Below are positions 10,487-19,415 of a DNA stretch of 64,000 bases, in pieces (within the stretch, counting starts at the first letter, position 1; every line of letters starts with the position of its first letter). The notes below the pieces were generated by a model. The model did not search any database. It was not told the origin of the DNA and saw only the letters and a list, made by a program, of their open reading frames with translations. The stretch is from contig WBZZ01004651.1 in assembly GCA_019918135.1 (NCBI GenBank), positions 55,001 through 119,000 of the forward strand. Direction: 5' to 3'. The DNA comes from Paulinella micropora (lineage: Eukaryota > Cercozoa > Imbricatea > Euglyphida > Paulinellidae). The position numbers and the translations under genes are program-made.

Positions 10487-10735
10487 CAAGCCCTATTTGA
10501 GATGTAAAAAAAAAAAAAAAAAAGCCGCCACTCCCAATTCGGATACCTGAGGTAATCGGGAAGCAACCGAGAATTGCCACGCGAGTAAGTAATGTAGCGC
10601 CTTCGGGTCTGCTACCTTACCGAAACCCGTGGGTCCGTGTTGTTGCTACCATCTCTACTGGTACCGATGCCGGAACCGGCCGGTGTCAACCGACACCTGC
10701 CCACAGTTGACACCCGATCTCACTGGGCAAGACAA
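10487..10735. mobile_element. Unclassified unit flanked by (AAT)n
   Basis: About 250 bp, with AGCAAGCCCTATTTGAGATG at one end and GGGCAAGACAATG at the other, and a run of 18 A at 10,506-10,523. Being bounded by (AAT)n like its neighbours, it is probably another non-autonomous retroelement or captured sequence. It lacks the TGGAGGC motif and any coding capacity, and orientation is not assigned. Confidence 0.4.
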
Positions 10736-10737
10736 TG

Positions 10738-10803
<66 letters not shown>

Positions 10804-11063
10804 GTGCTTCTCTGTCAATGGCTGATGCATTTCTGCACATGCGCCTCCATCGTCTCACCCGTGAGGGGAGTACGAAGAATTGACGATAGGCTCTAATGAC
10901 ACCCCCGCAAGGGCAGTTCCAACACTTCCAGACGGACCGGTATGTTCAATGAAAATACTGGTCCAGAAATAGACCGGTATGTTCAATGAAAATACTGGTG
11001 GCACCGACGGGAATCGAACTGGCGACAGGGCCCAGATGGTAGAACTTGACCACTGGGCTATCA
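10804..11063 (-). mobile_element. SINE-I, 5' end cut by a few nt
   Basis: Ends at TGATAGCCC, missing ~8 nt of the head. The tail is (AAT)n at 10,736-10,803. The 5' side runs into the 86-bp (AAT)n at 11,064-11,149, the last tract before exon E. Confidence 0.92.

Positions 11064-11149
<86 letters not shown>
11064..11149. repeat. (AAT)n tract, ~28 units, in intron D
   Basis: Lies 25 nt upstream of the exon E acceptor. The homologous gene copy also has (AAT)n at the same distance (52,604-52,660), so the tract is probably ancestral to the intron and served as the first landing site. Confidence 0.85.
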
Positions 11150-11151
<2 letters not shown>

Positions 11152-11174
11152 CACCGAGTCATGTTTGTGTGCAG

Positions 11175-12636
11175 AAAAGAGAAATTCAAATCCGTATACC
11201 AATGCAAACCACATCGGCGAATGCAACATCGTCTCGGGCGCCACTGTCCAGCCTGGCCAGGACAACGAGGACACCGAGGACGAGGACAAGGACGAGGAGG
11301 AGGAGGGGGGAAGAGGGAAGAAAAGTAAATCTAAAAACAAGAAGCCAGAGCAAATCAAAGTCCTGAAAAAAAAAGTCAAAAAACTGAAAAAAAAAGTCAT
11401 AGCAAAGACAAAGCCAAACAAAACACCCGAGGGGGAGCCGGAACCGTCACCAAAGAAGGAGGGAGAGAAGGACGCAGAGGAAGAGCAGGAGCAGGTGGAG
11501 CAGGCCGCAGACGCAGAGACAGCGGTCGAAACCATCGATTTTACCTCTCATACCTCTGTCTCATACCCTGTCCCATACCCCTATCTCTCTCTCTCTCTCT
11601 CTCTTTCTTTCTCTCTCTCTCTCTCTCTCTTGATGCAGGTCGTCGATTTTACCAAGGTCACCTCAAAGGAGAGCGAAAAGGCAGGCAAAAAGCACAAGAC
11701 GGAGACCCCAACAAAAGAGAGGGGTAGTGACCGCAAAACCGTGCTGGTGGAGACCCCAACAAAAGAGAGGGGTAGTGAAAGCAAGGATGGATGGGATTGG
11801 GTGATGCAGCATGAAGGGAAAGAGTTGCGTGGCTGCGTTCTGAAAAACTTTCCCAGTTCCGGTGTCGCGTTGGTCTCGGTAGTACCCTTGTACCCCCGTC
11901 ATACACTTATACCCCGCTCATACCCCATACCGCTCTCATACCCCTGTCATACCCCTCTCATACCCCGCCCTGTATGTGTTTGATACTGTGCAGCTTGACG
12001 AGAGGGTGCCGAGATGGTGGGGCAAGAAGGTGTCCTTGTTAGCATGGACCCGTTGAACGATCCTGAGCTTGAGAAGAAAATGAGCGTGGCAGATTTCAAG
12101 GTGGTACAGGCACAAGAGAAATCTGGTCTTGTAAAAGATGCTTTTTGGTGGGAGAAGGGGCAAGGCCCTCTGGTGATGCTGCTGCGTTCTGGGGCAAACC
12201 TGGTGTGTCCGAAGTCGGTAGTAGACAGAGAAAATGAAAAAGATAGAAATTCGGTACAAGGCATCGAAGTTAAAATGAACAGCGGCAGCGCTGTGGCAAA
12301 CCCAACAGTGAAACTAGACAAAGGGTTTTTTTGGCTTGACGACTCGTTCCGCCGGGATCCTAAAGTACCAGAGTTGGGAAAGATAGAATTCCATGGAAAG
12401 TAACTTACATTTTTACTTACATACCTATGGCATTTTTACTTACATATCTGTGTTCATGCCTTTCTTTGCTCTGAGAGGGGTATGACAGGGGCATGAGAGG
12501 CGGGGTATGACAGGGGTATGAGAGGCGGGGTATGAATTCTAAGTGTTCATGGCTTTCCTTGCTCTGAAACAGGTTCTTTTGCAGTAGCAAGGCGGAACCG
12601 AAGTATGCAGACACTAGCAACGCGTCCAAACCCCAA
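11175..12636 (+). CDS. Exons E-H of the multi-exon gene, copy 1
   Basis: Exons are at 11175-11524, 11639-11878, 11994-12399 and 12585-12636. Exon E carries a conserved N-terminal stretch (GATVQPGQ) followed by long Asp/Glu then Lys-rich low-complexity runs. Exon F has a repeated ETPTKERGS motif and then WVMQHEGKELRG. Exon G is richer in hydrophobics and includes KDAFWW and FFWLDDSFRRDP. Compared with the copy at 53,625, exon G is 1 nt shorter near 12,010, which shifts the frame. The donor after exon H reads TTACCCC where the other copy has GTACCCC. Copy 1 may therefore be a pseudogene or use other sites. No family is recognised; an acidic, Lys-rich nuclear protein is a guess. Confidence 0.6.
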
Positions 12637-12639
12637 TTA

Positions 12640-13020
12640 CCCCTTTATACCCCTATATCCCCTCATACCCCCATATCCCATACCCCTATACCCCCCCCCC
12701 CCGAGGGGAGGGGTGTGGGGGGGTGGTGTATAGTAGTATGTAATGTAGGGGCGTGAGGGGGTATGAGAGCGTGTACTAGTACAGGAGGGAGCACTACAGT
12801 GCAGAGAGAGGGAGAGAGAGAGGGGTGGGTGGGGGGGGGGCGCGGAGAGGAAAAGGTACCCCTTTATACCCCTATACCCCCTCCCATACCCCCTCATACC
12901 CCTATACATAATATATAATAAAGGGGTATGAGGGGGTATAAGGGTATAAAGGGGTACCTTTTCCTTCCCCCCCCCTCCCCCCCGCCCGTCTAATACCCCC
13001 CGTCTCTCCCTCTCTCTGCA
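12640..13020 (+). repeat. Intron rich in CATACCCC/GGGGTATG repeats
   Basis: This intron and those at 13,078-13,183, 13,244-13,320 and 13,627-13,761 begin with GTACCCC or GTATGC, contain 5-12 copies of an 8-10-bp CATACCCCT motif, and end with CT repeats before TGCACTGTAG-type acceptors. Here the motif also occurs inverted (GGGGTATGAG), so hairpins can form. Confidence 0.75.
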
Positions 13021-13026
13021 CTGTAG

Positions 13027-14283
13027 GGCTCTGACTCAGACGAGGACGACCAAGAGCAACAAAAGGCACCGCGCAAGGTACCCCTTCATACCCCTATACC
13101 CCCTCTCATACCCCCTCATACCCCTATATCCCATACCCCTACTGTCTCTCTCCCTCCCTCTCTCTCTCTCTCTCTCTGCACCGTAGCGCCAGAAACTCCA
13201 GAAACTCGTGGAATCAGAAGACGAGGAAGAGGGAAAAGGAACGGTACCCCCCTCCCATACCCCCTCATACCCCTATACCCTGTCCCCCCCCGCCTCTCCC
13301 TCTCTCTCTCTCTCTGATAGGCATATGCACATCTCCCAGAAAAGGAAAGGGAGTGGTTAACTTTTTTAGATGGGGAAAAGAAAATTGACAGAAATTATCT
13401 GGAGTTTCTGCGCGTCGAAAATGCGAAATCGAAGGCATCTCTCCCTCCCTCCCTTCCTCTCTGTCTCTCTCTCTCTGTACTATAGGCTGGGAGTGACGAG
13501 GATGAGGAATGGAGGCCGCGCAAGGGCAAGGGCAAGGGAAAAGGAAAGCTCAAGGGCAAGGGAAAAGGAAAGAAGGAGGACCGCAAGGAAAAAGGAAAGA
13601 AGGAGGACCGCGTATTGGTGTGCGAGGTATGCAATACCCCTGTCTCATACCTCTGTCCCATATCCCTGTCTCATACCCCTGTCCCATACCCCTGCCTCAT
13701 ACCCCTGTCATACCTCGCCTCTCTCATACCCCTCTCATACCCTTGTCATACCCCTCGAAAGGTTTGCAATCATCCTTGGCCGAAGGACGAAGACGCAGAC
13801 TGCGTCAAGAATTGCATCACCATCAATGTAGTCGTGATTGAACGTTACGACAAATTGACGACCTCAGCCAATCTTCTGCGATCGGTCTGTTCTACATATA
13901 CCTATCTGTATTCCCGTCACATGTCACTTTCTCGTTGTGTGTGCAGTATCCCAAGGAGCTACTCTACACCTACGAAGCCTATCACCGGGATGATGGGAGC
14001 GACGTCCCCATGTCCCAGCTGGTCAATAAAAAGGGCCAGGTCCCCCCCCTCCCCCCCATACCGCACATACCCCGCCAATACCCCATATATCCTCGCATAG
14101 GTTTTGGTGACGTACTTGGGCCATGAAATCACGGAAAGCGAACGAGATGCTGAAAATGTGTGGAAAGCCAAGGCAGACGGAGTCCCGCTGCGCAGAGGGC
14201 GATCGAATTCAGAAAAGTTTTTCCCAAAGTGGTCATACCCCTCCTGCATACCCCCGCCATACCCCTCCTGCATACCCCTCTGA

Positions 14284-14320
<37 letters not shown>

Positions 14321-14422
14321 ATCTATCTATCTATTTCTCTGCTGCATATGTGCAGGCTGGCAGCGATTCCTCTAAGTGATGGGTCACGTGGTAAAGCAAG
14401 GCAGTATGAGGATGGCTTCCAT
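13027..14422 (+). CDS. Exons I-P of the multi-exon gene, copy 1
   Basis: Exons are at 13027-13077, 13187-13243, 13321-13434, 13486-13626, 13762-13884, 13947-14039, 14101-14228 and 14356-14422; phases agree throughout. Exons I and L open with a GSDSDED-like acidic module, and exon L continues into (GK)n. Exon K has EKEREWLTFLDG. Exon M has VCNHPWPKDED then ITINVVVIER. Exon N has YPKELLYTYEAYHRDDGSD and exon O starts VLVTYLGHEI. Exons L and N are exactly as long as in copy 2 (141 and 93 bp). The donor after exon K reads GCATCT where copy 2 has GTATCT, so it is either a GC-AG intron or a lost site. Not recognised as any known family. Confidence 0.6.
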
Positions 14423-14775
14423 GTAACCCCTCCATACCCCCACATACCCTCCTATACCCCTCCTATATTACCCACATACCCTCATACCCCGCCTCTCATA
14501 CCCCTGTCCCATACCCCTGTCCCATACCCCTACCATACAGTATTACCCCTGGGGTATGATACCCCGGGTTATGTGCGTGTGTAAAGCAAGGCAGTATGCA
14601 GATGGCTTCCATGAAACCCCTCCATACCCCCACATACCTCCTATACCCCTCCTATATTACCCCCGCATACCCTCATACCCTGCCTCTCATACCCCTGTCC
14701 CATACCCCTGCCATACCCCGGGGTATGATACCCCGGGGTATGGTACAGGGGTTTGATACCCCGGGGTATGATACC
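14391..14775 (+). repeat. ~190-bp tandem duplication around the end of exon P
   Basis: The stretch from GTAAAGCAAGGCAGTATG to the CATACCCC repeats occurs at 14,391 and again at 14,581. The second copy reads ATGAAACC where the first has the donor ATGTAACC, so only the first can splice there. Perfect palindromes built on ATACCCCGGGGTAT follow (14,715-14,775). Confidence 0.75.
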
Positions 14776-14832
14776 CCCCTTCATACCCCTGTCCCATACC
14801 TCTTCTCTCTCTCTCTCTCTCTCATGATGCAG

Positions 14833-15626
14833 ATCGGTGAAAAACCGCCCCTGAGATGCTTCTTTCAGAAGGAAGCTGGTGGAAAGAAGCATAGAGTGGA
14901 GGGGCGGGTAAGGCTGGCTTCTTTCATGCCTATTGAAAGTCTTTTGGGGCCGTGCGAATTTTCGCAGGATACCATGAGCAAGGCATCGCGGGAAAAAATC
15001 CTGAAGGTAAAGGACGCAATACCTCCTACCGGTGTGTTCCCCGAAGGAGAGTCCTGCAACATCTGGTGGCTGAAGGATTGTCCTCCTCCTCCTCCTCCTC
15101 CTCCTTCTTCTTCTTCTCCTTCTTCTTCTTTTTCTTCTTCTTCTTCTACTACTACTACTTCTACTTCTTCTTTTTTTTTTTCTTCTTCTTCTTCTTCTAC
15201 TTCTACTACTACTACTACTACTGCTGCTGCTTTTGGCCAAGCTTCTGAGATTCCATCAGATGTGCAAGATGAGGTTGCAAAGTTAATGCAGGAGAAAGCT
15301 GCGGCGGGGAAAGCTGCTGCAGCTGCTGCCACTACTACAACTTCTCGTGGTCCCATACCCCTGTCTCATACCCCTGTCCCATATCCGTGTCCCATACCCC
15401 TGTCTCATACCATATAGGCGGAAAAAGAGCAATTGTGGCTGAGAAGAATAAAGCTGCAAAGAGGAGGAAGACGACACCGACCGCCAAGGTGCCACTGCAT
15501 ACCCCCATCATACCCCTATATGCCCCCCCCCTCTCTCTCTCTCTCTTTGTATTGTAGGGCTCTGACGCACAAAAGTGTTCCCCATCAGAGGCGGTACCAG
15601 AGGAGCTTGCGGAGGAAAAGGAAAAG
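14833..15626 (+). CDS. Exons Q-T of the multi-exon gene, copy 1
   Basis: Exons are at 14833-14907, 14968-15349, 15418-15488 and 15558-15626, with consistent phases. Exon Q is basic. Exon R holds GESCNIWWLKDC followed by a coding triplet-repeat run (15,080-15,230: Pro8, Ser and Thr/Phe runs) and then a helical Ala/Lys segment (KLMQEKAAAGKAAAAAA). Exon S contains a basic cluster KNKAAKRRK that could be a nuclear localisation signal. Exon T is acidic and opens GSDAQK. No counterpart of these exons remains in copy 2. The function is unknown. Confidence 0.55.
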
Positions 15627-15734
15627 GTGTCTCATACCCCTATCCCATACCCTGTCTCATACCTCTGTCCCATACCCCTGTCCTATACCCGGGTATGATA
15701 CCCCTGTCATCCCTGTCTGATACCCCGGGGTGTG

Positions 15735-15773
<39 letters not shown>

Positions 15774-15945
15774 GTGTATCTCCTGCCAATTGCTGAGCCA
15801 AAAGGCCATGTGCATCCAGTCCTCCATTCCATAAGGAAAGTCTCCACACCAATCGGTGGAATAAAGCAAGTGACGGCATAGAACATTACTCTAGGAGCTT
15901 TATACCAATCAGCCCATGGAAAGGACCGATGGCCTATGTACTCCC

Positions 15946-15946
<1 letters not shown>
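15774..15946 (-). mobile_element. SINE-II (173-bp non-autonomous element)
   Basis: On the - strand it starts AGGGAGTACATAGGCCATCGG. A weak A-box-like GGGCTGATTGGTATAAAGC and a weak B-box-like GTTCTATGCC follow. The 3' end reads AATGGAGGACTGGATGCACATGG, then GGCAGGAGATACAC before (ATT)n. The tRNA origin is uncertain. It sits in the intron after exon T. Confidence 0.85.
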
Positions 15947-16019
<73 letters not shown>

Positions 16020-16289
16020 GTGCTTCTCTGTCAATGGCTGATGCATTTCTGCACATGCGCCTCCATCGTCTCACCCGTGAGGGGAGTACGAAGAATTGAC
16101 GATAAGCTCTAATGACACCCCCGCGCAAGGGCAGTTCCAACACTTCCAGACGGGCCGGTATGTTCAATGAAAATACTGGTCCAGAAATAGACCGGTATGT
16201 TCAATGAAAATACTGGTGGCACCGACGGGAATCGAACTGGCGACAGGGCCCAGATGGTAGAACTTGACCACTGGGCTATCACAGTGTCC
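16020..16289 (-). mobile_element. SINE-I, full length
   Basis: 270 bp, with a 2-nt CG insertion in the GCAAGGGCAG stretch. The tail is the (AAT)n at 15,947-16,019, which joins the 5' end of the SINE-II. A further 73-bp (AAT)n (16,290-16,362) follows its head. Confidence 0.93.
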
Positions 16290-16290
16290 A

Positions 16291-16362
<72 letters not shown>

Positions 16363-16398
16363 CTGTTTGGTACCTCGGCGTTGGAAGTGGAATCGGAA

Positions 16399-17268
16399 AT
16401 GCCACCTTGGGTTTGTCACAGCTGTGGCACAAAGAATCAGTTTTCTTTAGCTGTATGCGTTGTTGAGGATTGTGGGGCTTCTAATCCTCGGTTTCTTGCG
16501 CCCGCTCCTGCCTGGCGGGTGCGACTAGCGCAACAGTTGAGGGGACCTTTACGTATTAGGGACCTTGGTAGTGTAGGTGATGGGATCGGTGGGACTATGA
16601 CTAGTGAATCCCTTGCGACATGTTTCGGAGGGATCCCCAGGGATGAAAAAAACCCCAGGGATGAAAAAAAAGACATGTGTCTATTGGATATTGGGTGTGC
16701 ATCGGGAGATGTGTTTCTTTTTGCCTTGGGCGATGATTGGGCTGCAGTCGCTGGTATAGAGACCAGACGTTTTGAGATTGCATTCCTTAGCAGGTATGAA
16801 AAATACGGTGTATTGTGGGCCGCACATGATAACTCGATAGGTGTTTGTTCAGATAAGAGCTGTTTCTGCTCAATAAGTTCATACAATGCGTCTATAAACC
16901 GCGTTGTGTGGTCGAATGAGTTTCCTTGTATTCAATGGGGTACAGAAGCTGAAGCCCCTCACGTTGAGTTAATACCACGTGCAATGAAGTGGAACAAGAA
17001 CATAACAGTGTTCTTGTTCTGGAAAGGTTGGAAACCAGCCCATAAGCATAAAGTCCTGTTGAAAATAATCCAGGACGAACGGGTAAAGTATGTTATGGTT
17101 ACAGATAGCTGTAAATCAAACACCATGTCCCACGACCACAGGGATACTCTTGGAACTTTGCTATCTCAAGGGTTTTTCTTGAAATCATACCGAGCTTGTG
17201 TTAAAGCAGCGGGAAGTGGACAGGTGTACGCGTTTCTGCTCATGGAACGCATTGCTAAGCAAGGCTGA
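16399..17268 (+). CDS. Intronless ORF: zinc finger plus methyltransferase-like domain
   Basis: 289 codons from ATG at 16399 to TGA. The frame is open 5' of the ATG through CTGTTTGGTACC back to the (AAT)n, so an upstream start is possible. Residues ~4-29 read PPWVCHSCGTKN with two further Cys, resembling a RanBP2-type zinc finger with wider Cys spacing. Residues 95-104 read LLDIGCASGD, a class I Rossmann methyltransferase motif I, followed by GIETRRFEIA. The C-terminal half reads VFLFWKGW and VKYVMVTDS. A resemblance to DOT1-like enzymes is possible but unproven; substrate unknown. A short tandem duplication (PRDEKN) lies at residues 80-90. The unit is bounded by (AAT)n on both sides and lies in an intron of the larger gene. 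It could be a retroposed or captured gene. Confidence 0.65.
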   Translation: MPPWVCHSCGTKNQFSLAVCVVEDCGASNPRFLAPAPAWRVRLAQQLRGPLRIRDLGSVGDGIGGTMTSESLATCFGGIPRDEKNPRDEKKDMCLLDIGCASGDVFLFALGDDWAAVAGIETRRFEIAFLSRYEKYGVLWAAHDNSIGVCSDKSCFCSISSYNASINRVVWSNEFPCIQWGTEAEAPHVELIPRAMKWNKNITVFLFWKGWKPAHKHKVLLKIIQDERVKYVMVTDSCKSNTMSHDHRDTLGTLLSQGFFLKSYRACVKAAGSGQVYAFLLMERIAKQG

Positions 17269-17428
17269 GGCATAGCCAGTTATCAGGTAACCCTGCGAAG
17301 CCAGTTATCAGTTAGTAATAATAATAATGATAATAATAAAATACCCCTGTCATATCCCTTCATGCCTCATACCCCTCATACCCTTATACCCCATACCCAT
17401 ATACTCTCTCTCTCTCTCTGCACTGTAG

Positions 17429-17596
17429 TCCTCCAACGAAGAAGAGGGCCCTTGTAACCCAGCAGGGGACCAAGAAACTGCAGGGGCGGAACCAATGAGT
17501 CAGGGCCCTTCTACCCCTTGTACCCCAACAGAGGAAGTGGAAGGCGTGGAAGAAGAAGTGGAAGAAGAAGGATCAGAGACAACACCATCACAGTAA
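17429..17596 (+). CDS. Last exon (U) of the multi-exon gene, copy 1
   Basis: Preceded by a CT tract and CACTGTAG, in phase with exon T. It encodes 55 residues rich in Glu, Pro, Ser and Thr (SSNEEEGP, EEVEGVEEEVEEE) and ends SQ then TAA at 17594-17596. An acidic, disordered C-terminus is inferred. Confidence 0.6.
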   Translation, partial: SSNEEEGPCNPAGDQETAGAEPMSQGPSTPCTPTEEVEGVEEEVEEEGSETTPSQ

Positions 17597-17625
17597 TACT
17601 CTAAGTCCCTGCCGCCATTTTCTCT

Positions 17626-18700
17626 GTGTCCCTCATACCCCTCATTTTCTCTCTATGTCCCTCATACCCCTCATTTTTTCTATGTCCCTCATACGCTCAT
17701 TTTCTCTCTAAGTCCCTCATACCCCTCATTTTCTCTATGTTCCTCATACTCTTTATTTTCTCTATCTCCCTCATACCCCTCATTTTCTCTCTATGTCCCT
17801 CATACCCCTCATTTTCTCTATGTCCCTCATACGCTCATTTTCTCTCTAAGTCCCTCATACCCCTCATTTTCTCTATGTTCCTCATACTCTTTATTTTCTC
17901 TATCTCCCTCATACCTCTCATTTTCTCTCTATGTCCCTCATACCCCTCATTTTGTCTATGTCCCTCATATCCTTTATTTTCTCTATGTCCCTCATACCCC
18001 TCAATTCCTCTCTATGTCCCTCATACCCCTCATTTTGTCTATGTCCCTCATACCCCTCAATTTCTCTCTATGTCGCTCATACCCCTCATTTTCTCTCTAT
18101 GTCCCTCATACCCCTCATTTTCTCTCTGTGTCCGTCATACCTCTCATTTTCTCTATGTCCCTCATACCCCTCATTTTCTCTATGTCCCTCATACCCCTCA
18201 TTTTCTCTATGTGTCCCTCATACCCCTCATTTTCTCTATGTCCCTCATACCCCTCAATTTCTCTCTGTGTCCGTCATACCTCTCATTTTCTCTATGTCCC
18301 TCATACCCCCCTCATTTTCTCTCTATGTCCCTCATACCCCTCATTTTCTCTCTATGTCCCTCATACTCCCCTCATTTTCTCTCTATGTCCCTCATACCCC
18401 CCTCATTTTCTCTCTATGTCCCTCATACCCCTCATTTTCTCTCTATGTCCCTCATACCCCTCATTTTCCCTCTATGTTCCTCATACCCCTCATTTTCTCT
18501 GTGTCTTTCATACCCCTCAAATTTTCTCTATGTCCCTCATACCCCTCAAATTTTCTCTATGTCCCTCATACCCCTCATTTTCTCTATGTCCCTCATACCC
18601 CTCAAATTTTCTCTATGTCCCTCATACCCCTCATTTTCTCTATGTCCCTCATACCCCTCATTTTCTCTATGTCCTCATACCCCTCATTTTCTCTCTGTTA
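17626..18700 (+). repeat. Minisatellite array, ~24-28-bp unit, 3' of the gene
   Basis: About 40 units of TCTCTATGTCCCTCATACCCC plus TCATTT with small length variants. All three + frames are open by chance because the unit lacks stops, giving ORFs of SLIPLIFSLCPSYPSF-type repeats. I do not read these as proteins. A shorter homologous array lies at 55,770-56,195. Confidence 0.92.
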
Positions 18701-18710
18701 CTCACTGTTT

Positions 18711-18716
18711 AATAAA
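18711..18716 (+). promoter_or_regulatory. Putative polyadenylation signal AATAAA
   Basis: Sits just after the minisatellite in a conserved ~90-bp stretch (CTGTTACTCACTGTTTAATA to ATTGATCCGGCAGTG) shared with copy 2 at 56,190-56,300. The conservation between copies supports a real 3' end, but the distance from the stop codon (1.1 kb of repeats) leaves doubt. Confidence 0.4.
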
Positions 18717-18819
18717 ATACTTGCCACTTTTAGAGCTTTAAAAAATTCAATCTCGATATCAAATTAATAATTGTAATTGATCCGGCAGTGGGACCATGTC
18801 GCGTATCTTATTAATAAAT

Positions 18820-19270
18820 AAATCTGATACCCCTGCTAATAAATATTCTCCAAGTCCCTCATACCTCATCTGATACCCCAGCTAATAAATTTTCTCTAAG
18901 TTCCTCATACCCCATCTGATACCCCTGCTAATCAATTTTCTCCAAGTCCCTCATACCCCATCTGATACCCCGGCTAATAAATTTTCTCTAAGTCCCTCAT
19001 AGCTCATCTGATACCCCTGCTAATAAATTTTCTCGAAGTCCCTCATACCCCATCTGATATCGATACCCCTGCTAATAAATCTTCTCCAAGTCCCTCATAC
19101 CCCATCTGATATCCCGGCTGATAAATTTTCTCCAAGTCCCTCATACCCCATCTGGGGGTTTCATACCCCATCTCGCACCTCATGCTATCTAATAAATTTT
19201 CTTCCAAGTCCCTGAGGGGTATCATACCCCCCCCCCCCTAATAAATTTTCTCCAAGTCCCTGAGCGGTAT
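18820..19270 (+). repeat. Second minisatellite, ~45-60-bp unit
   Basis: About nine units built from CCCCTGCTAATAAATTTTCT then CCAAGTCCCTCATACCCCAT. Partial counterpart at 56,320-56,560. Confidence 0.85.
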
Positions 19271-19397
19271 GAGGTCGATACCCCTCATACCCCTGATACC
19301 CCCCCCCCCCCATACCCATGAGGGTATAATACCCCTTCTCTCTCATACCCCTCATACCCCAGGGGTATCATACCGGGTATCATACCCGGGTATGGAG

Positions 19398-19415
19398 GGG
19401 TATCGTTTGGCTGTG
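19398..19415 (-). repeat. Right terminal inverted repeat of the gene-bearing element, copy 1
   Basis: GGGTATCGTTTGGCTGTG, identical to the right end of the MITE at 52,286-52,303. Just inside it lie palindromic GGTATCATACC repeats. Just outside, Copia-like gag sequence begins. Confidence 0.75.

Noticed and set aside
14641-15356. - strand Arg/Ser-rich and Glu-rich ORFs at 14,641-15,356
   Set aside because: Reverse frames of the triplet repeat in exon R; the + strand frame is supported by splice phase.
17626-18741. Long + strand ORFs of 230-370 codons with repeats such as SLIPLIFSLCPSYPSF
   Set aside because: All three frames of a stop-free minisatellite are open; the unit length varies by non-multiples of three and no codon structure is conserved.
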